Shown here piece by piece: positions 1-8,100 of a stretch of DNA of 12,101 nt. A program made the position numbers and the translations under genes. How positions within the stretch are numbered: the first letter of the stretch is position 1; each line of letters opens with the position of its first letter. Origin of the DNA: Phoronis ovalis. Taxonomy: Eukaryota > Phoronida > Phoronidae. Location of the stretch: assembly GCA_028565635.1 (NCBI GenBank), contig JAOXYB010047769.1:1-12101 (forward strand), read 5' to 3'. The notes under the pieces are model-generated. The model was not told where the DNA came from and ran no database searches. It saw nothing but the letters and a program-made list of their open reading frames with translations.

Positions 1-90
1 ATACCTTCTTCTTAATTACGTTCTAATATGTACACGTATGCACTCAAGACTATACAGCTTGTCTTTCGAAAAAGGAATTCCATATTTTCA

Positions 91-267
91 ATGCATGCAT
101 ATGAAATTAGCATTTAGTACAATATACACGTCAACACAGTTATAAAGCTTGCTGTTATGCATCCAAGTGGGAAATTCAATGACAAGGCCTGTCACAGGAA
201 CAATAGGGTCACCGCCAATCTTCGATGTGACAATAATTTCAGTTTTCCTCGGCCGCGGGTATAAGAG
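91..267 (-). other. Unassigned open segment, possible exon
   Basis: This minus-strand stretch has 59 codons without a stop, bounded by TGA at 268-270 and TGA at 88-90. The translation is varied and not low-complexity; it contains GGDPIVPVTG and FPTWMHNSKLYNC. A strong acceptor-like TTTTTTCAG lies just upstream at 274-282, but using it in this frame would read through the TGA at 268-270. No acceptor that keeps the frame was found. It may be a further exon of the secreted gene, part of another gene, or chance. Confidence 0.2.
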
Positions 268-403
268 TCAATGCTGAAAAAACCTCTTACAGATTGTGAG
301 TAATTACTGGAACATGCTGATGCCAATTACATTTTAGGAAAATGATGTCAGAACTCTTTATTCTGCGGCTACAGAAATGAGTAATTGAAGATGTCTGGAA
401 ACA

Positions 404-507
404 GCACTAACCCTTTCAGTATCCCTCCGAGAAGAGCCCGACCCCTATTCACATACTTATGACCGCTGCTGTACCCCCGGCCTGACGGCCTAAAAAAGCG
501 TTGCACT
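404..507. mobile_element. Candidate small non-autonomous transposon
   Basis: A GC-richer block (409-502) sits in AT-rich flanks. GCACT is repeated directly on both sides (404-408 and 503-507), as a target-site duplication would be. The ends AACCCTTTCAG and, inverted, AACGCTTTTTT match at 8 of 11 positions. It is too short to encode anything. The pattern suits a miniature inverted-repeat element, but short direct repeats also arise by chance. Confidence 0.3.
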
Positions 508-510
508 AAC

Positions 511-1071
511 GCATACAATGCTACAAAGAGCTACGTATACACGTACTGGATTCTTTTTTACGGTATGGGACATCATGAAAGACTAATTATATGTTTTCGA
601 GTCTAACAACTTTGCGAGAATGCGATATAATCTTCAGACATGCAAGTTTTCATAGAGAACTGTCTTGGTCCAAAACTATGGCATGTGCCTGGCACACGAT
701 GAATCTACAAAGAAAGTAAAATCGGTACAAAATTTCTGGGAAAAGGTATTTAGGTCCAATATACGTTTTATTGTATTTCACGCGGGATTTCACGCGATGC
801 TATGAATAATATACTTTAATTTGACAAAACTTTTATATGTGTTTCAGAGGCAACAAAATCATAACTGAATTCTAAATACCTTTACCCTTGAAAACAGCAG
901 TCTTACAGTTAATAACGTACGACTATCGTTACGATTCTCGTAGGCATGATTGGGTGCATGTTAGGAATTACATTTTATTATATCAGCTTGAATAGAAGAA
1001 TGGTACTGTATATATAGCTCACCAATACACTGTTGTTGCACAAAAATGGCATTATGCAATCTATGTAGACA
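511..1071. other. Non-coding, nothing recognised
   Basis: This is AT-rich sequence downstream of the secreted precursor gene. I see no credible ORF, exon, RNA gene or repeat. Confidence 0.5.
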
Positions 1072-1077
1072 TTTATT
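1072..1077 (-). terminator. Poly(A) signal of the secreted precursor gene
   Basis: AATAAA on the minus strand lies 88 nt past the TAA at 1165. It is directly preceded by a perfect 8-bp hairpin at 1078-1101. Position and strand suit the 3' end of the gene. AATAAA is common in AT-rich DNA, so this is supportive only. Confidence 0.45.
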
Positions 1078-1101
1078 GTAAGCTATCAATAATTAGCTTA
1101 C
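1078..1101 (-). repeat. Perfect inverted repeat in the predicted 3' UTR
   Basis: GTAAGCTA and its exact complement TAGCTTAC flank an 8-nt AT-only or nearly AT-only loop. In the predicted minus-strand transcript the stem-loop ends one base before AATAAA. It could be an RNA structure near the cleavage site or a chance palindrome. Confidence 0.6.
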
Positions 1102-1164
1102 AAAAAATATCAGTAATTTACATTTATATTAAATAGGAGAAACCAACTGAACGATATTCATGCG

Positions 1165-1269
1165 TTAACTGTAACAAGAAACATTAATAACCGTATTTAT
1201 TCGCATTTTAACTGTGCTTCGAATTGATGAGTTAATTATTTCCTCCTCAACAATATACTTGATCGCGCT
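1165..1269 (-). CDS. Secreted precursor, last coding exon
   Basis: This exon has 34 codons plus TAA. The acceptor is a clear ATTTTCAG before 1269, and the frame stays open in phase 0 from exon 2. It encodes an EEE-containing helical segment, two N-glycosylation sequons and Cys115 three residues from the C-terminus. A poly(A) signal lies about 90 nt downstream. An alternative donor in ACAGTTAAC near the stop could skip the stop codon, but it matches the consensus poorly. Confidence 0.5.
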   Translation of the reverse strand, partial: SAIKYIVEEEIINSSIRSTVKMRINTVINVSCYS

Positions 1270-2323
1270 CTGAAAATAAACTTCTAATTTAAAGAAAACG
1301 CTAATGGTATAGGATAGTTAACCTATAGTTTACTATTGCCTGAAAAATTTAAATATATTCACCTCTATCGTTTCAATTTCCACGAAACAATCTGCGTCTT
1401 CTACACTTGGAGGTTTCCTAGTAGGGAGCGCACTTAGGTCAATGGTGGGAAATGCACTTTGGTAATTTGTCGGAACTTGTCTCTGAAATAACGAGATTTG
1501 TATTTTGTAATGTTAAAAGACATAGAATTACGTGCATTTATATAGTAAACCACAATTGAAACTATCCATGTAGCAAAGGCAAGGATGATTGACCACAATC
1601 ACCTATGGATGATCACAGAATTTGCGACTTCCATTTCCATTTCGAAACATCCATCAAATGTAATTTAAAAAACTCATTTATAAATATTTCTCACAGTTAT
1701 AATATCACGAATTCCGGCACGAACTAGATAAACTTATATAATATTTATATGATTGGCCTCAATCAACTTTGGAGAACAAAGAATCTGCGACTTCCATTTC
1801 CATTTCGAAACATCCATCAAATGACATTAAAAAAAATCATTTATAAATAATTCTTACGAGTTGTAATGTCAGGAATTCCGGGCACGATCTGCATGAACTC
1901 AATATTTATATCTTGGAATTTTTATCCAGAATAAACACAGCAGCAAGACATGATTAGGAGTTTAGTCTTTACAATAAAAATAACGTAAACAAACAAACGT
2001 ACTAGCAACGAAGACACTATATTTTCTTTGAAACAAATAAATCTACAAGTAATAATTAATAAAACCGTTAGTAATCAATCAAAGTTATCAAAACACATGG
2101 AATCGATTCTTAAAAAAAGATATGAAAATTCTAATAACAAAAAATAGCCAATATCCTTTTTTTAATGTACGTAGTAAATTTAATAAGAACCTACCTTAAC
2201 CCGTGTTGTCCTTGATATCAATTCTCCTTCATTGAGTGACTTAACATCTTTATTCATAAAGACTTTTGAAAATCCGATGGATAACAAAGCGAAGAAGACA
2301 AATACAAAAACTTGTTTCTTCAT
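1165..2323 (-). CDS. Small secreted precursor protein, three exons, unknown family
   Basis: Joining 2323-2195, 1482-1363 and 1269-1165 on the minus strand gives one 117-residue frame that ends in TAA. Both introns are phase 0 with GT/AG ends (712 and 93 nt). The start is the ATG at 2323, which has TAA directly upstream in frame. Residues 1-19 form a signal peptide: two lysines, then a V/F/L-rich core ending near GFS. Residues 41-44 are RVKR, a furin-type site, so the mature chain probably starts at Gln45 and has 73 residues. That chain is Pro/Thr-rich up to about residue 70, then acidic and probably helical, with Cys75 and Cys115 and N-glycosylation sequons at Asn96 and Asn112. Two cysteines at either end of the helical part would allow a single disulfide. 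I do not recognise the family; a secreted peptide, cytokine-like factor or defence peptide are all open. Splice fit and signal peptide make a real gene likely, but the exon 3 end is less certain because a further exon cannot be excluded. Confidence 0.6.
1363..1482 (-). CDS. Secreted precursor, coding exon 2
   Basis: This exon has 40 codons in phase 0. The acceptor is TTTCAG before 1482 and the donor is GAG|GTGAAT after 1363. It opens with Arg-Gln, which completes RVKR, then encodes a Pro/Thr-rich stretch and an acidic segment containing Cys75. Confidence 0.6.
1587..1903. repeat. Tandem duplication of about 163 bp inside intron 1
   Basis: Two diverged copies lie at about 1587-1736 and 1751-1903. 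Each begins with a short dyad (GATTG, four bases, CAATC in the first copy). They share an identical 37-base core at 1624-1660 and 1787-1823, and later a common GAATTCC(G)GGCACGA block. Outside the core they differ by substitutions and small indels. The pair lies within the 712-nt first intron of the secreted precursor gene. Confidence 0.85.
2195..2323 (-). CDS. Secreted precursor, coding exon 1 (signal peptide and propeptide)
   Basis: This exon has 43 codons from the ATG at 2323 to the donor AAG|GTAGGT after 2195. It encodes the signal peptide and a short polar propeptide that ends R-V-K. The furin-type site is completed by the first residue of the next exon, so the intron sits inside the predicted cleavage motif. 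Confidence 0.65.
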
Positions 2324-3400
2324 TTATGTGGCTACAAAAATGATAATTAGCTGAAATTTTATCACTTTTATGAACACAGTAAGTAATCTAAATGCAAATT
2401 TTGATTTTTTTAAAAATAAAAACAAGTAAATTAAAAGCTTTTTTAAACACCTTCAGCGCATCTACTTACACATAGCTCATTCTAAATGTCCAATAAGTAT
2501 CATCATCGTCTAAAAACGCTTTAAAAAATAAGTCAAAAATATTATTTAACAATCTACTTTATACAGAAATTATCCTTACCAATTATTATCACTCGTTAAC
2601 ATAAAAATCAGTCAACAGTATTCAGATTTTAAAACCTACGGTGTAGCCGTGTTCTTTCTCAGTTGTTTTCTTTTACTTAATGAGACATACTACGTCTCGA
2701 CTTATCTATATGTACTTATACGCCATCACGCGATCGATTTTTCAATATTCACGTATACTGACAGTACAAGTGATAGGCGAGAAGTAAAAGAAGTCACTAT
2801 CTAGAAGTTCAACACCTTTTCTAGTAGGAACATGCACTAGGCACTATATAAGCATTGTTAGTTTTAATTCTGGTTTAGAATAAAAACAAAATTAAAATAT
2901 AATGTTATTTTATTCAGTGACATTAATGATCATTATGGAATATTCGAATTCTCGAATTATTTCTTTGAAGGAAACAAGTTTTACTGAAGTCAATCTGACA
3001 AAACTAGTTTACCAAAATTAGCTCTACATGGCTAATCCCTTAGTTACTAATTCACGGTAATTATACTTCAATTATTGGGATTGTTGAAATATTGGCAGGG
3101 TTTAAATTGCAGCTTTCCTCAATTATTTCCGATTTTTAAAGAGAGATGTATCTCAAAGACAGCCACGGATAGTGAAGTCATGTCACTGAAGGGTTGTACC
3201 ATCATTGGGACGGGTCATTGTTAACATTGAGAGCAAAAGTTCACATCTCACAGCAGATCAAATTACCCAGAACGACTACACAGAGATACAGAGGTCATAT
3301 TGTTTGCTTCTTGGCATCTTTTTAATTAATTTGTAGAAATATGCTATACCTGCAACTGTACCTCAATAACAGTTAGTCTAACAACCTTGGAGTTTGGCTT
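2324..3400. other. 5' flank of the secreted gene, otherwise intergenic
   Basis: AT-rich sequence with no credible coding exon on either strand. Weak TATA-like elements occur at 2713-2720 (TATAAGTA, minus strand) and near 2842-2850 (CTATATAAG, plus strand). Neither can be tied to a transcription start, and untranslated exons cannot be excluded. Confidence 0.4.
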
Positions 3401-3416
3401 AAGAGATTCTCAGGGT

Positions 3417-3433
3417 TGACCTCAAAATGACCT
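3417..3433 (-). promoter_or_regulatory. Direct repeat of AGGTCA with 5-base spacing (DR5)
   Basis: TGACCT, five bases, TGACCT on the plus strand reads AGGTCA-N5-AGGTCA on the minus strand. This is the classical layout bound by retinoic acid receptor / RXR heterodimers. Further half-sites lie nearby (GGGTCA near 3496, GAGGTCA near 3518). The surroundings look like old repeat, and no promoter is close, so function is doubtful. Confidence 0.35.
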
Positions 3434-3706
3434 CAGGATGGAGAGAGTGGAGATCAAAAGCTCAATATTTCATCGTCATTTAGATATGATCCAGGGGTCA
3501 TTATAGGATAATTATGAGGTCAACAGATTTTTAAAAAATGAATTCAGTTTATTAGATTGCACAGCAGGTGCAACCTATTGGGATTATATCTTTTTTCCTT
3601 TTTTTTTCTTCCAATTTTCAAACGTCTATATTTTCGAAACACTTTGAGCTCCAAGTACCAAACTTAAGGTGTGTACTTAGTACCATTTTTATGGTTCGTT
3701 GAAGTG

Positions 3707-3779
3707 GACCCATTTTTACCGAGACGTTTGTGTGAAAAATGCATCCGTTTTTAGGGATTAATTTGTGAAAGACTGACCC
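3707..3779 (-). repeat. Minisatellite-like repeat, inverted relative to the copy at 10.3 kb
   Basis: Degenerate units of about 34 bp run from GACCC at 3707 through a diverged unit near 3742 to GACCC at 3775. Read on the minus strand, each unit is GGGTC followed by a T-rich stretch with TTTTTCAC, an A-rich stretch and AATCCCTAAAA. The same pattern appears on the plus strand from 10319. Confidence 0.55.
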
Positions 3780-3848
3780 ATTTGGGCCACCAACCTATGG
3801 CCTTCTTAGAACCACTTTTGAATCGTCCAAGCAAGGCTTTGTCTTTGC

Positions 3849-4508
3849 GGCTAAAGACGCAACATGACATGCCCTCTCAGGAACAAATATTGCCACCAGT
3901 CGGCCATATTGATTATGACATACAATCTCAAGAACCAACATGGCCACAAGTCGCCCATCTTAGGAAGTGATCGTCAAAAGTATAATCAACCTGTACTCTG
4001 ACCTATATTTACCCTGTAACAAATATATGAAGCTGATCGTATAAAAACTGAAGCAGTTAATTGTTGTCTAACAAAGAAAGTGTTACACACAGCAAAAAAT
4101 GTCAAAGAATCGTACCAGCATTTGACCTACTTATCAAGGTCATTTTAAAATGTTACCTAACCTATTACGCCCCACCTACCTTACGGCTACAGATGCAACG
4201 TTATTACATGCATGCCCTCTTGGGAACAATAAACATGGCCGCCAGTCAGCCATATTGGAAGTAATCAAGGTCAATAGTATAGTTGACCTGTATTTACTCT
4301 GTACCCAATAGGAAGCTGATCAGGTAAAAACTGAAGCTGTTATTGCGAGACAAAGGAAAGTGTTACATACAACGACGACAATGACGACTTCACTATGACT
4401 ATGACCACACTATGTGGATAGGCATAAAAATTGAAGCTGCTATCGCAAAACAAAGGAAATTGTTACATATGACGACGACGATAATGACACCTTCGCTATG
4501 ACTATATC
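3849..4508. repeat. Diverged repeat cluster with two- and three-fold sub-blocks
   Basis: Two long copies start at 3849 (GGCTAAAGACGCAAC) and 4185 (GGCTACAGATGCAAC). A 43-47 bp block recurs at 3868-3910, 3918-3961 and 4211-4257, marked by CATGCCCTCT..GGAACAA and GCCAGTC-GCCATATT. A second block recurs at 4040-4090, 4323-4405 and 4422-4508, marked by TAAAAACTGAAGC..ACAAAGGAAA..GTTACA. Its last two copies also share ACGACGAC and CTATGACTAT tails. Stops and indels differ between copies, so it is not coding. It is probably a decayed transposable element with internal duplication. Confidence 0.75.
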
Positions 4509-4540
4509 CCCAGTCACAGTGGAGGCATAAAACACATTTT

Positions 4541-4858
4541 TTAAGTTTCCACTTTGTTAGGAACGTGTACAAAATAATCTGTGGTGCCATTTATTAAAGT
4601 AATTTTAATTAATAATTTTAAAATACCATCATCTGCATGCATGAGTCCATGGGATGTTAAAAAGAAGTGTGCAGAAACTAAATATCACAACTAACTCAAA
4701 TAATGAAAATGAACATGGGTAACAAATCTGCTTGAGTCACCTGGGACCAGCCACCTGTAACAGATGTGAATATCTTGAAGCTATAAATAACACACCACTG
4801 AAATAAACTAAAGAATATTTTCACACCTTTTGAGGTGACCAATGCATGATGGGGGAGG
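4541..4858. other. Region between the repeat cluster and the ankyrin gene 3' end
   Basis: No exon or clear repeat is visible. Part of it may be 3' untranslated region of the ankyrin gene if a poly(A) signal further downstream than 4859 is used; another AATAAA on the minus strand lies near 4592. Confidence 0.35.
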
Positions 4859-4864
4859 TTTATT
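4859..4864 (-). terminator. Candidate poly(A) signal of the ankyrin-repeat gene
   Basis: AATAAA on the minus strand lies about 180 nt past the TAG at 5043-5045, a normal 3' UTR length. Cleavage would be expected at about 4830-4850. It was chosen as the first clear hexamer after the stop. Confidence 0.4.
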
Positions 4865-5042
4865 CCTTTTTCAAAATACCATTGCTGGCAATTTTAGTAT
4901 TATGTAAACTGTTTTCTTGTTGTCCATCTATATTTGAATTATTTCAATATAAGCCTCTTGAGTATTTTGAAATTCTAATTTTTTTAGTTAACCACACTGC
5001 ACACTTTTAAAATTCAGCATATTCAAACTGCTTAGTTGATGG

Positions 5043-5173
5043 CTAACGAGACAATATTTCCAAAATTTCATCTTGTTGGAAATCCCGAGCAATGTCAGCA
5101 GGGGTTAATCCACCCATCTTTACTTCTTTATCAGCTTTAGCACAAAGTAAAACTTCTACAACATTCTTATGGC
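5043..5173 (-). CDS. Ankyrin-repeat gene, last coding exon
   Basis: This 131-nt exon has acceptor TTACAG before 5173 and ends in TAG. It encodes HKNVVEVLL, which completes the fourth repeat, and GGLTPADIA with a terminal helix. The array ends two helices later, so there is almost no C-terminal tail. The exon has no ATG-started frame of its own and is supported by the exact splice join and the ankyrin consensus. Confidence 0.88.
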
Positions 5174-8100
5174 CTGTAAAGAAAGAGGAATCAATAGTCA
5201 TGGTATTGAACCTTTAACTTCGATATTGATATTTGGCTGTTCTACACAATTTACATATGAATGAGGGCTATAGGGTTTTTTTTGCAAGCATTGGTGTCCG
5301 TTAAGTGCGAGCAGTGAGCATTGTATTCTTGGCGACTTTTTTAAAATTTGAACTTGCAGCTATTTTTTTTTTTGGGCGACCTTTTTTTTGCTCTTTTTGT
5401 TTTATCTTGCCTTTTTTTTGGCTGTACTTTTCTTCCTAAGTGCGAGCAGCGAGCATTGATGATTTTTAACCACGAGCATTGCACCCTGGGGGGGACCCCC
5501 TACCTCCCTCATGAATATATTTCAGTCGTTAACTACAGCATTACTAGGTATAATATTTAATGTTTGTTTGACCTCTGTCAGTACAAGATACAAGAATATA
5601 TTTTGAAAATTAAATTAAACTTTAATAACATCTTTCTGTTTATCATGTAACATATGTATGTAGTGAATGTCCATATTCGTTGTATGTTAGTACCTTCTCA
5701 AAAGTGTAGATTTTTGTTGCTTAAAGAATAAATTGTGAAAGAAAATCTCCATCTTAAACTTTAAAAACATACTTTAGGTACAATCAAAAAAAGTATACAA
5801 AATATATGCATATTTATGTTACTATTTAATCAAAACTTTGTTTTTACTGATAATAGCCAGCTACAGGACAGGTGAGCAAAAACATCTAATTTCCCTTTAC
5901 ATACCCTATGGGAGTGAGAATGATAAAAATAGAACTAAAGAAACAATATAAAAGGGATAATCTTGATATATCTATTTACTGCCAGACATATAAATGTAAT
6001 ATTTATGATTTCCTTATTGAAATATATAAAATACATTTTAGCACTGTTATCTATAGACTACAAAAATAGTGTGCAGAGTTATTTATGTATCTTCTGCAAC
6101 TTTTAAAGTAGAATAGTTCTCACTGCAAAAAACAATTATTTAAGAAAAACAGTTTATGCCCCCCCTGAGTGTCAGAGCCTATAAATCTTGGCTTACATCA
6201 TTTATAATACTTTCATATTTTGTTTCTTATCTCTCAATTCAAATTTTATATCTATTCTTATCATAACTCCGTTTATAGACTCTGACACAACTAGACCAGG
6301 CTTTTGATTTTCCACCTGGATTCCCCTATAGAACTCAAAGCAAGTGACAGCCAATGAGAACTCGTGAGAACTAAATTTTATATGGAGCATAGCTGACAAT
6401 CAGTAACTACAAAGCATTGCACAAAGAAGGGCACATGGTAAACGAATTCGTTTTAGAAGCTAATTATTTCATTGACCATCGACAAATAGCAGTAATAGAA
6501 TGAATTTTCCATCAAATTTATCAAAACCCAAAACAGTTTTAATTCAGATTCAAATTATGAATTATGCATAAAAACAATATTTCAAAACATACTTTTAATA
6601 TATCTTGAGAGATTAAATGCTTTTGCCTTGTTGGAAAAACATACTAGATTACTTAGCAGGTCATATACAATCGCAAAGCAAGTTTTAGCATTTCTTATTT
6701 ATTTATAAATTTGGATAATTAAAAAAGGAATATTTCAAAATTATTGTCAGAATCGTCTGAAGAGGACACACATTTTTTTAAAAACACTAAAATAGTCTGT
6801 ATGCTGGTTACAATTCTGAGGGGTAAAATTAAATTGAAATTCCTCTTGTTTCCTATAAATCTTTTAAAAGCTACTATGACTAAAGAACAGACATATATGT
6901 AAGCAATTGTGGCAAATTTAACTATGGCCAACTTTGTGCGTATAAGTTATACAAAATTATCTGTCAATGTCAGCTTTCCAATGTAACAGGTTACATCTTG
7001 TTTGAGTAACATTTCTGTCATTTCGTTGTCTAGATAATCTTGTAATAAATAACATTATCTTAACTTTACATATAAAAATCTTCTATATGATTTCTAATGA
7101 TATGCAATACAAGTGTATATTTTAGGAAAATGTATTTTTAAATTAATTAACATGTCAGCAACTAGCACAGATAGCGAAACCAATATTGAGACCGGTGTGT
7201 TATAGCAACAGATAGCTTAATAACAATATATTCTTCAATCCTTTTTGAAAAACTATACACTTGCTATTGCTAAAGGTAAGATTCAGTTTTGGACAAAATT
7301 TAGATTTGAATAAGGTTTACTGAATGGACACTTCATCAGGGGAATATTCATTCTGATACTTCTGGCCCATGAGATACAAAAACTAAAATAATATCTATAC
7401 TATTAAACAAACGAAGTGGATTTTTCTCACTGAAACTATGTCTAGACGCACACCATTATTAGTGCTGCATAGTATGTACGTTAAAAGCATTCTCTGTGGT
7501 GGTTCCTAGTGTTTAACTCCGACACTAATTCCAACCCGTGTTTAACCTAGACACTAATTCTGCGAGAATCATGGGGTCCATTTCTAGTATATTCAAAGAT
7601 TGTTCACTCACTAACTTTAAACTTACCATGCATTACAGCCAGTTGTAAAGGGGTCGCATTGTCTGTTTGAGGATTAGTACAATTTACATTTATTTTATCT
7701 GTTTTCAGAAGGGCTGTTACTAATATGACATTTCCATTGTTAGATGCTGCATGTAAAGGTGTATTCCCTGTGTCTGCTGGGAGATTAGGATCAATTCTAG
7801 GTTTTACCTGCAACAACATACAAATCTATAACTTCAAGTGCTATCAAATACTGAACGATTATTTTGATTCCAGAAAACTACTTATTTTTGCAGTCATTGA
7901 AAATAGCAGTGTTTGAAAGTTTGAGAAAAATCTGAGAACTGGTGGAGATTGAGCTATATAAGTTTAGATGTCAATTACCTAATTTAAAAAATCCTGCACA
8001 CACTAGATTTTTTTAATTTCAATTTTAATAACTTTTACACATATTTCAAATTAATTTTATGAAACCCACAGTACTGAACTAATTTTGAAATAATTCTGCT

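Larger units (their letters stand above)
5174..7626 (-). other. Intron 3 of the ankyrin-repeat gene (2453 nt)
   Basis: GT/AG-bounded on the minus strand. The ankyrin consensus reads straight across the join, so no exon is missing. It contains the GCGAGCA/T-tract repeat (5301-5500), a 17-bp inverted repeat (6169-6288) and a 29-bp tandem pair (7509-7560). The rest is AT-rich with no coding signal that I trust. Confidence 0.8.

Noticed and set aside
1711-1725. GAATTCCGGCACGA resembling a cDNA-library EcoRI adaptor
   Set aside because: It differs from the usual adaptor by an extra C, recurs in the second copy of the 163-bp repeat with changes, and sits in continuous intron sequence, so vector contamination is unlikely.
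2940-2965. TTCGAATTCTCGAA as a heat-shock element
   Set aside because: The GAA/TTC blocks lack the required two-base spacing.
3782-3970. 62-codon plus-strand frame
   Set aside because: It runs through the decayed repeat cluster (blocks at 3868-3961) and shows no domain; the other copies of the block carry stops and indels in that frame.
4061-4264. 67-codon plus-strand frame
   Set aside because: It begins with a non-ATG codon (TTG) inside one repeat block and ends in another; the translation is not conserved between copies.
5348-5560. 70-codon plus-strand frame rich in Phe and Leu
   Set aside because: The hydrophobic look comes from T-tracts in the GCGAGCA repeat; it lies in an intron of the opposite strand and starts at a non-ATG codon.
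5862-5880. ACAG|GTGAGC donor-like sequence on the plus strand
   Set aside because: No open exon or acceptor precedes it, and it lies inside a minus-strand intron.
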